A stretch of 64,000 bases of DNA from NCBI RefSeq assembly GCF_000243215.1, contig NZ_JH594598.1, forward strand, positions 215,290-279,289. Direction: 5' to 3'. This document shows, in pieces, positions 28,701-37,084 of the stretch. Positions within the stretch are counted from its first letter, which is position 1; every line of letters begins with the position of its first letter. Both the position numbers and the translations under genes were made by a program. The notes below the pieces were generated by a model. The model was not told the DNA's origin. It was given only the letters and a program-made list of their open reading frames with translations, and searched no databases. The DNA comes from Odoribacter laneus YIT 12061. GTDB taxonomy: Bacteria; Bacteroidota; Bacteroidia; Bacteroidales; Marinifilaceae.

Positions 28701-29056
28701 AGAACCTGGGAACGCGCATTAGCAATATTTTTCAGTACTTCTGTCCGCACTAGTACCGAGTCGTTGTCTTTTTCTTCCCGCTGAATGGTCCGGCGATAAG
28801 AAGAAGGCAAAAAACTCACTTTCGACTCCTCGGTAAAAGCCAGCATATCATTGTAAAAGTAAGCAGCTTCTTCCCGGTCGTTCAACACGATCACCCGAAA
28901 TCCCGGGCGGGCTTTTAACATTGCACTGGTAATCACCGCCGTCACCGACCCTGCATTATTGACAAGTCTGTATTTGCCTACACCTTGCAATTTGGCGGTT
29001 AATTTCCCAATAACCGCCGAAGACAAATAGGTCCCTAATAATTCCTTTATATCCAA
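25730..29056 (-). CDS. mfd: Transcription-repair coupling factor
   Basis: Mfd removes stalled RNA polymerase at DNA lesions and recruits UvrA. The 1108-residue protein has a UvrB-like N-terminal region, a CarD-like RNA-polymerase-interaction domain (HPGDYVVHVDHGIGRFGGL), RecG-like helicase motifs (Walker A CGDVGFGKTEVA, motif II IIDEEQKFG, motif III TMTATPIPRT, motif VI HQLRGRVGRS) and a C-terminal TRCF domain. The tail ends in a charged stretch. The gene leads an mfd-coaX transcript. A TATTTTTG box at 29070-29077 would give a very short leader. Confidence 0.97.
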   Translation of the reverse strand: MDIKELLGTYLSSAVIGKLTAKLQGVGKYRLVNNAGSVTAVITSAMLKARPGFRVIVLNDREEAAYFYNDMLAFTEESKVSFLPSSYRRTIQREEKDNDSVLVRTEVLKNIANARSQVLVTYPEALAEKVVAKEVLSRLSMIIHKGDHLSISFVEELLEQYNFVRNDFVYEPGQFSIRGSIVDVYSFAEERPVRIDFFGNEVESIRFFDVETQLSEQLIEEVSIIPDLSNTSDSFEFTELFHYFPEKPVWWIKNGMFLYDRLKALQAETEEDILISEKTCFDYIETCSVVEWGPDIFFRGEILDMKCEAQPIVNKHFELLADTLQTKQAAGYKIYICSVNDMQIQRLRDIFSDKGYSIDFTYLNGVVHEGFSDDQLRICVYTEHQIFDRYHKYKLQTTRIRKGRESITLGELQNLHPGDYVVHVDHGIGRFGGLVKINNNGKEQEAIRLVYKNNSELYVGLYSLHKISKYKGKDGVPPTVNRLGGTAWNQLKQKTKSRVKDIARELIALYAKRKKERAYAFSKDSYLQEEMEASFMYEETPDQMKAIEAVKSDMERPEVMDRLVCGDVGFGKTEVAIRAAFKAVADSKQVAVLVPTTILAFQHYNTFLKRLEGMPCRVEYISRMRKSADVKKVLAALKEGKVDIIIGTHRLTGKDVVFKDLGLLIIDEEQKFGVGVKEKLKSLKVNVDTITMTATPIPRTLQFSLMGARDMSIIRTAPPNRYPIVTELHRFDEKLIREAILYEISRNGQVFFIHNRVENIRDIQDMLHRIVPQVKTCVAHGQMPGEELEKTMHDFIRGDYDVLIATTIIESGLDIPNANTMIINQAQNYGLSDLHQLRGRVGRSNKKAFCYLLTPSLELMNPDARRRLKAIEDFSGLGSGFNIAMQDLDIRGAGNILGAEQSGFISEIGYETYQRILNEALLELRDEEFPDFSAGREDACKEYVAECSIETDFEILIPETYVENVSERIRLYRELDNIEEGSQLEKFAKELQDRFGELPVQVKGLIEIVKIRKKCQALGIERVLVKNGKMITYFVGEQTSPFYSSAVFTRLLKFVQRQELPCRMNEKNDKLSLVFTEITNVEKMSRYVEKMSKNILEKEEEEKDPKLN

Positions 29057-29175
29057 CTTCTTTTTTTTACAAAAATAAAAACTATATACCGAATATTGAA
29101 TAGAAGAAAAGAAAAATAAAACGAAGCCCTTCAGAAAGTGGTTCCGTAAAACAGAAGAAAAATAGAAAAAGTCAT

Positions 29176-29183
29176 TAACTTTG
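29176..29183 (+). promoter_or_regulatory. Putative -7 box for the D-2-hydroxyacid dehydrogenase gene
   Basis: TAACTTTG matches TAnnTTTG exactly, 30 bases before the ATG at 29214. It overlaps the alternative TTG start at 29181, which argues for the ATG. No clear upstream partner box. Confidence 0.45.
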
Positions 29184-29213
29184 TTGAAAATCGAAATTCA
29201 AAAACAAAAAGAT

Positions 29214-30134
29214 ATGCATATCGTATTTTTAGAATCCCTGGGAGTATGTGAATGTGTGATTTCACAATTATGTGAACCCTTAAAAAAAGCAGGCCACACG
29301 ATCACCTATTACCCCGACAGAAATGAAGAGGAAGAGGTATTAATCGAAAGAGGACATAAAGCCGACATTATCGTAGTGAGTAATATCCCACTGCGCAAGC
29401 ACTTTCTGGATCATTGTCCCAATCTGAAAATGATTTCCGTCGCATTCACCGGTTTAGATCATATCGATCTGGAAACGTGCCGGCAGCGGGGCATAACTGT
29501 CCGCAATGCTGCCGGCTACTCAACTCATGCCGTAGCAGAATTAGCGATAGGGATGATGATCGCTGTGTACCGTAAAATCGTAGGGGGAGATGCTATCACC
29601 CGTCTGGGAGGAGACCGGAAAAATTTTCTCGGAACAGAATTACACCAGAAAACCCTGGGTATTATCGGTACAGGAGCTATCGGCTATCAGGTCGCCCGCT
29701 TAGGACTTGCCTTTGGCTGCCGGGTCATCGCTTACAACCGTACCCCCAGAGAATTGGAAAATATCCGCATGGTAGACAAAAATACCCTTTTACAAGAAGC
29801 GGATATCATTTCCTTACACATCCCTCTTACCCCCGAAACAAAGGATTTTATAGGAGAAGCGGAATTTAAGCTCATGCAACCCCATGCCATCCTTATCAAC
29901 ACAGCCAGGGGACCTATTGTCAATAAAAAGGCTCTTCATGAAGCTTTAAGAAAAAGTAAAATTGCAGGGGCAGCCGTGGACGTATACGATCAGGAACCTC
30001 CTTTACCGGGAAATTATGAATTACTGAATGCCCCGAACTTACTTATGCTTCCTCATATCGGATATGCGACGAAGGAAGCATTTGCGGAAAGGGTCAAAAT
30101 TGTTGTTCGAAATATAGAGGAATGGTTGCAATAA
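29214..30134 (+). CDS. D-isomer-specific 2-hydroxyacid dehydrogenase
   Basis: An NAD(P)-dependent oxidoreductase of 2-hydroxyacids (glycerate/hydroxypyruvate, lactate or phosphoglycerate type; the substrate is not decided by sequence). From the chosen ATG it is 306 residues. The Rossmann motif LGIIGTGAIG, the catalytic arginine in NTARGPI, the glutamate in DQEPPLP and the histidine in LPHIGYAT are all visible. An in-frame TTG 33 bases upstream lies inside the -7 box and is unlikely to be the start. The next gene follows after 33 bases on the same strand. Confidence 0.9.
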   Translation: MHIVFLESLGVCECVISQLCEPLKKAGHTITYYPDRNEEEEVLIERGHKADIIVVSNIPLRKHFLDHCPNLKMISVAFTGLDHIDLETCRQRGITVRNAAGYSTHAVAELAIGMMIAVYRKIVGGDAITRLGGDRKNFLGTELHQKTLGIIGTGAIGYQVARLGLAFGCRVIAYNRTPRELENIRMVDKNTLLQEADIISLHIPLTPETKDFIGEAEFKLMQPHAILINTARGPIVNKKALHEALRKSKIAGAAVDVYDQEPPLPGNYELLNAPNLLMLPHIGYATKEAFAERVKIVVRNIEEWLQ

Positions 30135-30167
30135 ACCATTTCCCCTTTTTCATGAAACGCCAAAAGG

Positions 30168-31550
30168 ATGTCTAAACTCACCTTATTTTTCCTCTGTTTG
30201 TTTTGTTCTTGTTGCGGAAATGAGTTCCGGCTCCATATTCATGTCAAAAATCTGCCGGAAAAGAGTAATCCCCTGCTATTGCGTATTTACAACGGAAATA
30301 CGTATGTTTTAGATAGCTTGCCCAGCCGGCAAAAAGATTTATTATCTTTTCAGATTCCGGCCTCTACGCATACAGGGATGTTCAGACTTATACTAAATCC
30401 TTCTTCCGGTTCTTTACATACGGGCGAACCAACGAAAACCCTGGACATTTTATTCAACAAAGCAGCTATCGACTTATCGGTAGATTACAATGATCCCTCT
30501 AATTCTATTCAGGTTCTTCAATCCCCGGAAAACAAAATCTACTTCGATTTCCAAAAAAAAGACCAGTACTTGCTTCACCGAATTGCCTCCTTGGAACAAA
30601 TCATCGGTCAATATCCGGTCCGGGACGAATTTTATCATTCCTCTCTTCAAGCTTATGAAAACTGTCAGCTGGAAAGAGAAAAATACATTGACAGCTTGGT
30701 TTGCCTCTATCCCGGTACACTAGCGGCCCGAATCATTCTTCAGCAGAAACAACCTTTTATTCCAGCTCCTAGCACAAAGCAAGAAAGAGACTCTATTTAT
30801 AAAAACCATTATCTGGACCATATCGATTTTAAAGATACCACTCTCCTCTATACCAATGTTTATACAGACAGGCTATTTCAATATCTCCGCTTTTTCCTGG
30901 ATCCCCACTCAAGTCTCCCAGAAAACGAAACCCTCGTCATCCAAGCCTTGGAGAAGATCATACCCCAGATCAGCGAAAATGAACAAGTCCGTTCTGCTTT
31001 ATTGAAATTTTTAACGGCCGGTTTCAAAAGCATGAAAATGAACGGAGTTTTAGTATACCTTTCCAATTCTTATACCGGACAATGCGGTGGTTCTATCAAT
31101 TTAATCGAAGAACGGTTACACGGATACGAAAAAATGATTCCCGGCTATAAGATCCCTCCTCTTCTTGTAACAGATATTCAGGATCAACCCATCGATATCG
31201 AATCAGAACTGAGCCCTTATACCCTTCTTTTATTCTGGCAAACCAGCTGTACTCATTGTAAAACGCTTTTATCCGCTCTTTCTTCCCTCCGAAAAGAAGG
31301 TGTTTTCACCCCTGTAAAAGTCATCGGTATTTCTATCGACGAGGAAAAAGAGAACTGGATTGAATTTTCCCGGAATTTCCCTATGGACTGGATAAATACA
31401 TTTGCTGGAGGAGGTTTTTACGGCCCGGCAGCTTCCCGCTTTAACCTTTTTGCCACTCCTTCTCTATTCCTGTTGGATGAAAATCACCGTATTTTATCCA
31501 AACCAACAACCCTGGAGGAACTAAAAAGAGACATCGAGGACCTGAAATAA
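30168..31550 (+). CDS. TlpA-like thioredoxin-fold lipoprotein with DUF4369/DUF5106-like N-terminus
   Basis: A 460-residue lipoprotein (signal LTLFFLCLFCSCC). The N-terminal 110 residues form a beta domain like DUF4369, the middle is helical (DUF5106-like), and residues about 335-460 are a TlpA/AhpC-type thioredoxin fold with the redox pair in TSCTHCK. Such proteins are thought to manage thiols or sense redox state in the periplasm. The cis-proline segment reads FATPSLFL. It probably shares a transcript with the dehydrogenase gene 33 bases upstream, although no functional link is evident. Confidence 0.78.
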   Translation: MSKLTLFFLCLFCSCCGNEFRLHIHVKNLPEKSNPLLLRIYNGNTYVLDSLPSRQKDLLSFQIPASTHTGMFRLILNPSSGSLHTGEPTKTLDILFNKAAIDLSVDYNDPSNSIQVLQSPENKIYFDFQKKDQYLLHRIASLEQIIGQYPVRDEFYHSSLQAYENCQLEREKYIDSLVCLYPGTLAARIILQQKQPFIPAPSTKQERDSIYKNHYLDHIDFKDTTLLYTNVYTDRLFQYLRFFLDPHSSLPENETLVIQALEKIIPQISENEQVRSALLKFLTAGFKSMKMNGVLVYLSNSYTGQCGGSINLIEERLHGYEKMIPGYKIPPLLVTDIQDQPIDIESELSPYTLLLFWQTSCTHCKTLLSALSSLRKEGVFTPVKVIGISIDEEKENWIEFSRNFPMDWINTFAGGGFYGPAASRFNLFATPSLFLLDENHRILSKPTTLEELKRDIEDLK

Positions 31551-31626
31551 ACAAAAGTTACCCCAACCTTAATTCGTTCAGCTCTCCTTTTCTTTTAAGC
31601 TTTCCCGACCAAAGCGGTCCACCTTC

Positions 31627-34002
31627 TCACTCTTTAAAATAGATCCGTTTCACCCGTTGAGCAACTCCGGTCAGCACCTCGTAAGGAATAGTATCCAATT
31701 TTTCAGCGATCTCCGTCACGGGAATATCTTTTCCGAAAATCTCTACTTCATCCCCTACCTGGGTATCCGTATCCGTAACATCCAGCATACAGGTATCCAT
31801 ACAAATATTTCCGATAATCGGCACCCTTTTCCCTCTCACTAGCATCTCTCCCTTTCCATTACTCAAATGCCGGTTTAAACCGTCGGCATAGCCGACCGGG
31901 ACGACAGCAATACGGGAATCCCGTTTGGTAATTCCTCTGCGGCCATACCCGATTGTCTGATCCGCCGGCACATTTCTGACAGAAGATATATAAGTCTTAA
32001 AAGAACTAACCGGTTGCAAAACCGCTCCGGCAGCACTAATTCCATGCAAACCGATCCCCAGGCGGACCATATCGAAACTATATTCCGGGAACCGTTCTAT
32101 TCCGGCAGAATTCAGAATATGACGCATAATCTTATGATCAAAATGCTGCTGTATCTGTCTGGTCATTGTACTAAAACATTCCACCTGTTGCCGGGTAAAA
32201 GCATCATGCCGGGCTTCATCACTTCCGGCCAGATGAGAAAAGACCGTCTGTATCCTCACATGCCTTTTTTCTTTAAAGAAAGCCAATAAATCAGGGATAT
32301 CTTTCCTATCCAGCCCGGAACGGTTCATACCGGTATTCAATTTTAAATGTACAGGATAATTTTCAATTCCGTGTTTGACTAAAACCCTGTCAAAAGCTCT
32401 CAGTATTTCTAAAGAATAAATCTCCGGTTCCAAGCAAAACTCAATCATATTGTCAAAAGCTTCCGGCTGTGGATTCATAACAGCAATGGGTATACTGATT
32501 CCCTCCGCCCGGAGCGCTACACCTTCATCTGCAAAAGCCACCATTAAATAATCAACTCCCTGATACTGTAATAAACTAGCCACTTCGCCGGAACCGGAAC
32601 CATAGGAAAAAGCTTTTACCATTACGGCTAATTGAGTATGTTCCGGAATCAAAGCACGAAAGTAATTCAGATTCGCAATCATCGCATCCATATCGACTTC
32701 TAAAACGGTATTATGACTTTGCTTTTGAAGAAATCCGGCTATAAACTCAAAACGGAATTGCCGGGCCCCTTTAATCAAAATGACCTGTTCCCGGAAATTT
32801 TCTCGATTCTCCTGTTTTAAAAAGCTGTCGGTATCCGCATAAAAACGGGCAGGCATAGGAAAATAAGAACTGTACCGGGAAAGCTGACTTCCGATACCAA
32901 TAAATAAAGAAACTTCCGCCCGCTTTAAACTCTCTGCGATTTCCTGATAAAGCACTTTTTCCTCAGAACCTGTATCGATAAAATCCGAAAGAATAACAGC
33001 CCTCTCTTTTGCTTCATCCTGCATCATTAATGTATTTAAAGCCAAATGAAAAGAAGCTGCATCGGAATTATAATAATCGTTTATCAGCACACAATCGTTA
33101 ATGCCCTCTTTTATCTCCATACGCATCGCTATCGGTTGTAAAGAAGCTACCCGTTCGGCAATGTGTTCAAAAGGTATTTTTTTCCATAGCAGGACACAAA
33201 CAGCATTCATACAATTTTCGTAAGCAGCCTCGTCCGGAAAAGGAATGACAAGCTCAAAGCTCTTCCCCTGATAGCTAATAACTACTTTACGTTCCTTCTC
33301 ATTCTTTTGAAGAGTCTTACATCTGACCTCAGCCTCTTCCTCCTCCCCCCAACTCATTATCCGGGCTTGTCCATTGAAACTTCGAATGGTTTCCAATGCT
33401 TCTCCCTGCTGTCCGATCACCATCCGGCAATGCCGGAACAAAATTGCTTTTTCAGCTAATTTTTCAGCCAAAGAGGTAAAATTTTCCCCGTGAGCATCGC
33501 CTAAATGGGTGAAAATACCAATATCCGGCCGGATCATCTGTTCCAACTTTTCCATTTCTCCCGGAAAAGAAATTCCCGCTTCGATTAAGGCAATCTGAGT
33601 CGATTCCCCTATTCCACACAACGATAGGGGAACTCCTACCTGGGAATTATAGCTCCGGGGACTCCGATAAACGGAAAAATTTCCCGACAGCAATTGATAC
33701 AACCATTCTTTTACAATCGTTTTTCCATTGCTACCGGCTATGCCGATTACTTCAGCTTTTTTCTCCCGCCTGTATCTCCCGGCATATTCCTGCAAAGCTT
33801 CCAGCACATTTTCAACTTCGTAAAACCGGGCTTCTTTCAGTCCGGCAAATTCTTTTCTCTTTTCACTGATCACAAAATCCCGCACTCCCCGTTCGTATAA
33901 TCCCTGTACATAATCATGTCCATCATGGTTTTTCCCTTTTAATGCAAAAAACATAGTCGCTTCGGGAGCAATTACAGAACGGCTGTCAATACTAATTTCC
34001 AT
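31627..34002 (-). CDS. murF-alr: Bifunctional MurF / alanine racemase
   Basis: A fusion of two wall-precursor enzymes. Residues about 1-425 are MurF, which adds D-Ala-D-Ala to UDP-MurNAc-tripeptide, with the ATP loop GIAGSNGKT at 87-95. Residues about 430-791 are alanine racemase, with the PLP lysine at K463 in VKAFSYGSG and the second active-site region in NICMDTCMLDVTD. The fusion is standard in Bacteroidales. The N-terminus begins at MEISIDSRSV, about 30 residues shorter than usual MurF; an in-frame TAA two codons before the ATG rules out a longer start. The missing piece is the first strand and helix of the UDP-binding domain. Confidence 0.93.
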   Translation of the reverse strand: MEISIDSRSVIAPEATMFFALKGKNHDGHDYVQGLYERGVRDFVISEKRKEFAGLKEARFYEVENVLEALQEYAGRYRREKKAEVIGIAGSNGKTIVKEWLYQLLSGNFSVYRSPRSYNSQVGVPLSLCGIGESTQIALIEAGISFPGEMEKLEQMIRPDIGIFTHLGDAHGENFTSLAEKLAEKAILFRHCRMVIGQQGEALETIRSFNGQARIMSWGEEEEAEVRCKTLQKNEKERKVVISYQGKSFELVIPFPDEAAYENCMNAVCVLLWKKIPFEHIAERVASLQPIAMRMEIKEGINDCVLINDYYNSDAASFHLALNTLMMQDEAKERAVILSDFIDTGSEEKVLYQEIAESLKRAEVSLFIGIGSQLSRYSSYFPMPARFYADTDSFLKQENRENFREQVILIKGARQFRFEFIAGFLQKQSHNTVLEVDMDAMIANLNYFRALIPEHTQLAVMVKAFSYGSGSGEVASLLQYQGVDYLMVAFADEGVALRAEGISIPIAVMNPQPEAFDNMIEFCLEPEIYSLEILRAFDRVLVKHGIENYPVHLKLNTGMNRSGLDRKDIPDLLAFFKEKRHVRIQTVFSHLAGSDEARHDAFTRQQVECFSTMTRQIQQHFDHKIMRHILNSAGIERFPEYSFDMVRLGIGLHGISAAGAVLQPVSSFKTYISSVRNVPADQTIGYGRRGITKRDSRIAVVPVGYADGLNRHLSNGKGEMLVRGKRVPIIGNICMDTCMLDVTDTDTQVGDEVEIFGKDIPVTEIAEKLDTIPYEVLTGVAQRVKRIYFKE

Positions 34003-34077
34003 CTTTTATTTATTTTACCACATTCACTGTTTTCCTGTAAAAAAGCTCAACAGGGGGCTACGGGTTGCCGTTTTCTA

Positions 34078-35532
34078 TCACAACAAAGGGGCAAACAAAC
34101 GGGCAACCGATTCCTGAACTTTCTGCCATCTGGTCCGGAACTTCCAACGATGCATGCTTTCTTCTTCGCTATCCTTTAAATCTTCCATAAAATAAGTAGC
34201 CAGATTTTTAGCCACATTCCGGTCATAAACAATCAAATTTACCTCAAAATTCTCCTCAAAACTCCGCATATCTACATTCGCTGTCCCTACACTGCCGACA
34301 ATTCCATCCACGACAATTACCTTGCTGTGGTTAATTCCTTTTTGGTACCAATAGACTTTCACCCCAGCCTCTAAGAGTTCTTCCACATACGAACGCGAAC
34401 ACCAATTTGTCAGGTAAGAATCCGATTTATGCGGCAAAAGTATACGCACGTCTACTCCTCCCATGGCCGCTGCTTTTAAGCAACTTAAAGTGGTTTCCCC
34501 CGGCATAAAATAGGGGGTAGAAATAAACACGTAATGCCTGGCCATATTAATAAGCGTAAAATAAGCCTGTTGTATGGAAGCCCAATCGCTATCGGGCCCC
34601 GAAGCGACCGTTTGTACCACTACATTTCCGTCCTCCCGTTTATAAGGCATATACTCTTCCTTATTCAGTAACAGTTCCTGCCGCACAAAATACCAGTCTA
34701 TTAAAAACACGATTTGTAAAGAAGTGACAGCTTCCCCTCTTACGCGCACATGAGTATCCCGCCAAACACCGATCCCCGGAACTCCTGTCAGATAGCGGTC
34801 TGCAAAATTCAACCCGCCGACAAATGCTGTCTCCCCATCAATCACTACAATTTTACGGTGATTCCGGTAATTGGCTTTATCGGCTATCCGGTGAAAACGT
34901 ACCGGCAGGAAAGGATAAATCTGTATACCTGCCGCCCGCATCTCCCGAATATAGCTCTTCGGCAAACTCCAACAGCCCACATCGTCATAAATACAACGGA
35001 CTTCTACTCCGGCCTTTGCTTTAGCTATGAGTAACTCTTTCAAGCGAGTAGCCAATTCTCCTTTCTCTATAATGTAATACTCCAGATGAATATACCGGCG
35101 GGCTTTCGACAAAGCCGTAAAAATGGCCGGGAAAGTCTCCTTTCCATTATTCAAAACATCCACTTTATTGTAACGGGTCAACAAAGCTTTGCTATTGTTC
35201 AACAACAATGTCATGAGCTTGCGCACCTCCTTCATATCTTCTTTTTTCAGAAGTTCCGCTTTCTTCAAACGTTGTTTCTGATCCTCGCTCATATACTGCA
35301 ACCACTTCATATCCCCCAATCCTTTCATAGAAAACATCTTACTCTTGCGGTAGTTCACCCCAAAATAAATATAGAAAATCATCCCGAGAAAAGGCACCAT
35401 CAAAACGACTACAACCCATGCCAAAGTACGTACCGGATTACGGTTTTCCATCACGATATTGAATACAATCGTCAGGATTGTAAGAAAATACAATATCACT
35501 CCGGCATAAACGATAATAACAGACCAATTCAT
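34078..35532 (-). CDS. cls: Cardiolipin synthase
   Basis: A phospholipase-D-type enzyme that joins two phosphatidylglycerols into cardiolipin at the inner membrane. The 484-residue protein has two N-terminal membrane spans (residues about 5-26 and 35-57) and two HKD motifs, HRKIVVIDG (His225) and HSKVIVVDG (His402). It lies 75 bases upstream of murF-alr on the same strand, so the two may share a transcript. Confidence 0.93.
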   Translation of the reverse strand: MNWSVIIVYAGVILYFLTILTIVFNIVMENRNPVRTLAWVVVVLMVPFLGMIFYIYFGVNYRKSKMFSMKGLGDMKWLQYMSEDQKQRLKKAELLKKEDMKEVRKLMTLLLNNSKALLTRYNKVDVLNNGKETFPAIFTALSKARRYIHLEYYIIEKGELATRLKELLIAKAKAGVEVRCIYDDVGCWSLPKSYIREMRAAGIQIYPFLPVRFHRIADKANYRNHRKIVVIDGETAFVGGLNFADRYLTGVPGIGVWRDTHVRVRGEAVTSLQIVFLIDWYFVRQELLLNKEEYMPYKREDGNVVVQTVASGPDSDWASIQQAYFTLINMARHYVFISTPYFMPGETTLSCLKAAAMGGVDVRILLPHKSDSYLTNWCSRSYVEELLEAGVKVYWYQKGINHSKVIVVDGIVGSVGTANVDMRSFEENFEVNLIVYDRNVAKNLATYFMEDLKDSEEESMHRWKFRTRWQKVQESVARLFAPLL

Positions 35533-35662
35533 AATCCTGGATCATCCATATCTAAAATTCTTGTCGTATCAGAGAATTTAAAATTAAATTTTCTAAACAA
35601 ATAATATACCAAATTATTTCATCCTCTTCCCAAACGGATATGGTTATATCAGCACATTTTCG

Positions 35663-35670
35663 TATTTTTG
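35663..35670 (+). promoter_or_regulatory. Putative -7 box of prmC, possible leaderless start
   Basis: TATTTTTG ends only 4 bases before the prmC ATG. If it is used, transcription would begin at or next to the start codon. No strong upstream partner box is visible. Confidence 0.35.
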
Positions 35671-35674
35671 CTTT

Positions 35675-36523
35675 ATGAACAATACCCTGTTTTCTCTAAC
35701 ACAATACGCATTATCAGAGCTGAAAGATACATATAGCGAGAACGAAATCCGCAGTATTTGCCGGCTCATTTTTATGGATGTTTTAAAATATACAAATATA
35801 AATATCCATCTCAAGAAATACGAAAGTTTACCGGAAAGCTTTGTAAATAAATTTTATGACATCACGGTCCGCCTGAAAAAAAATGAACCGATTCAGTATA
35901 TTATCGGAGAGACAGAATTTGCCGGTCTAAGATTTAAACTCAGTCCGGCAGTGCTTATTCCACGTCCTGAAACAGAGGAATTAATCTATTGGATAAAAGA
36001 ATCTGTTATTTCTCCCCGACAGGTTTTGGATATCGGTACAGGAAGCGGTTGCATTGCCATCACATTAGCTCGCATTTTCTCTTCAGCCCGTGTACAGGCG
36101 GTGGATGTATCCGAAGAAGCTTTACAAATTGCCCGTCATAATGCCATCTCGAATGCAGCTCCCGTCTTATTTCAACAAAAAGATATTTTAAATTACAAAG
36201 CCGAAAAAGAAGAAAAATACGATTTAATCGTCAGTAATCCTCCTTATGTCCGCCAATGCGAAAAGAAAAAAATGCAAAAACAGGTACTGGATTTTGAACC
36301 TCCTCAGGCTCTTTTCGTACCGGATGAGTCTCCCTTGCTTTTTTACCATCAGATTGCAAAACTGGCCCAAGCAATACTCCTTCCCGAAGGTTCTCTCTTC
36401 TTTGAAATTAACGAAGCTTTCGGAAAAGAAATACAAGAAATGCTCCGGCAATTTAACTATCAGCATATCGAATTGAAACAGGATATATTTGGGAAAGACC
36501 GCTTCGTAAAATGTAAAAAGTGA
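35675..36523 (+). CDS. prmC: Peptide chain release factor N(5)-glutamine methyltransferase
   Basis: PrmC methylates the GGQ glutamine of release factors RF1 and RF2. The 282-residue protein has a helical N-terminal domain, IPRPETEELI, the SAM motif VLDIGTGSGCIAI, and the catalytic NPPY in SNPPYVRQCEK. Length and motif order match the family. Followed by recX after 54 bases, probably on the same transcript. Confidence 0.94.
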   Translation: MNNTLFSLTQYALSELKDTYSENEIRSICRLIFMDVLKYTNINIHLKKYESLPESFVNKFYDITVRLKKNEPIQYIIGETEFAGLRFKLSPAVLIPRPETEELIYWIKESVISPRQVLDIGTGSGCIAITLARIFSSARVQAVDVSEEALQIARHNAISNAAPVLFQQKDILNYKAEKEEKYDLIVSNPPYVRQCEKKKMQKQVLDFEPPQALFVPDESPLLFYHQIAKLAQAILLPEGSLFFEINEAFGKEIQEMLRQFNYQHIELKQDIFGKDRFVKCKK

Positions 36524-36577
36524 AACTGTTCAAGGGTTAAATACAGAAACGAAAAATACCTAAAAAGTTAATACATA

Positions 36578-37084
36578 ATGGATACCTCCAAAGCACTCAA
36601 GACGGTGACAACTTTATGCAGTAAAAAAGAATATTGCCGGCAGGAAATCCGGCAAAAATTGGAAAAATGGGAAATTGCGGAAAAGGATATCGATACGATT
36701 CTTGAATTTCTGCAAAAGAATAATTTTATAAACGAACAGCGCTATGCTCAATTTTACGCGCGGGATAAATTCCGTTTCAATAAATGGGGAAAACAGAAAA
36801 TTTCCCTCATGCTCAAACAAAAAGAAATTGCGCCGGATTTTATTTCCCAAGCTTTAAGCGAACTGGACAAAGAGGCTTACGAACAAACCTGCCTGCAATT
36901 ATTCCGGCAAAAACAGCTGAAATTCAAAGAAAAAAAAGACATTCAAAATACCCCCCGCCTGGTTAGGTTCGGTCTGAGCCGTGGCTTCGATTACGATACA
37001 ATCAGGCGTTGCCTGGATTTATTAAAAGCAGAAAATCATTCCGCTTTCCCGGAAAATACTAGGGACGATGTATGGGATGAGTAA
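36578..37084 (+). CDS. recX: RecX family regulator of RecA
   Basis: RecX binds RecA filaments and limits recombination. The 168-residue helical protein shows the three-helix RecX repeats: a first repeat ending NNFINEQRYAQFYARDK, then FNKWGKQKISLMLKQKEIA and a final RLVRFGLSRGFDYDTIRRCL. Its 3' end overlaps the 3' end of the converging histidine-kinase gene by 26 bases. Confidence 0.88.
   Translation: MDTSKALKTVTTLCSKKEYCRQEIRQKLEKWEIAEKDIDTILEFLQKNNFINEQRYAQFYARDKFRFNKWGKQKISLMLKQKEIAPDFISQALSELDKEAYEQTCLQLFRQKQLKFKEKKDIQNTPRLVRFGLSRGFDYDTIRRCLDLLKAENHSAFPENTRDDVWDE

Noticed and set aside
37059..37084. Frameshift at the recX/kinase junction
   Set aside because: Both proteins have complete family C-terminal motifs; the 26-base overlap of converging ends is ordinary.
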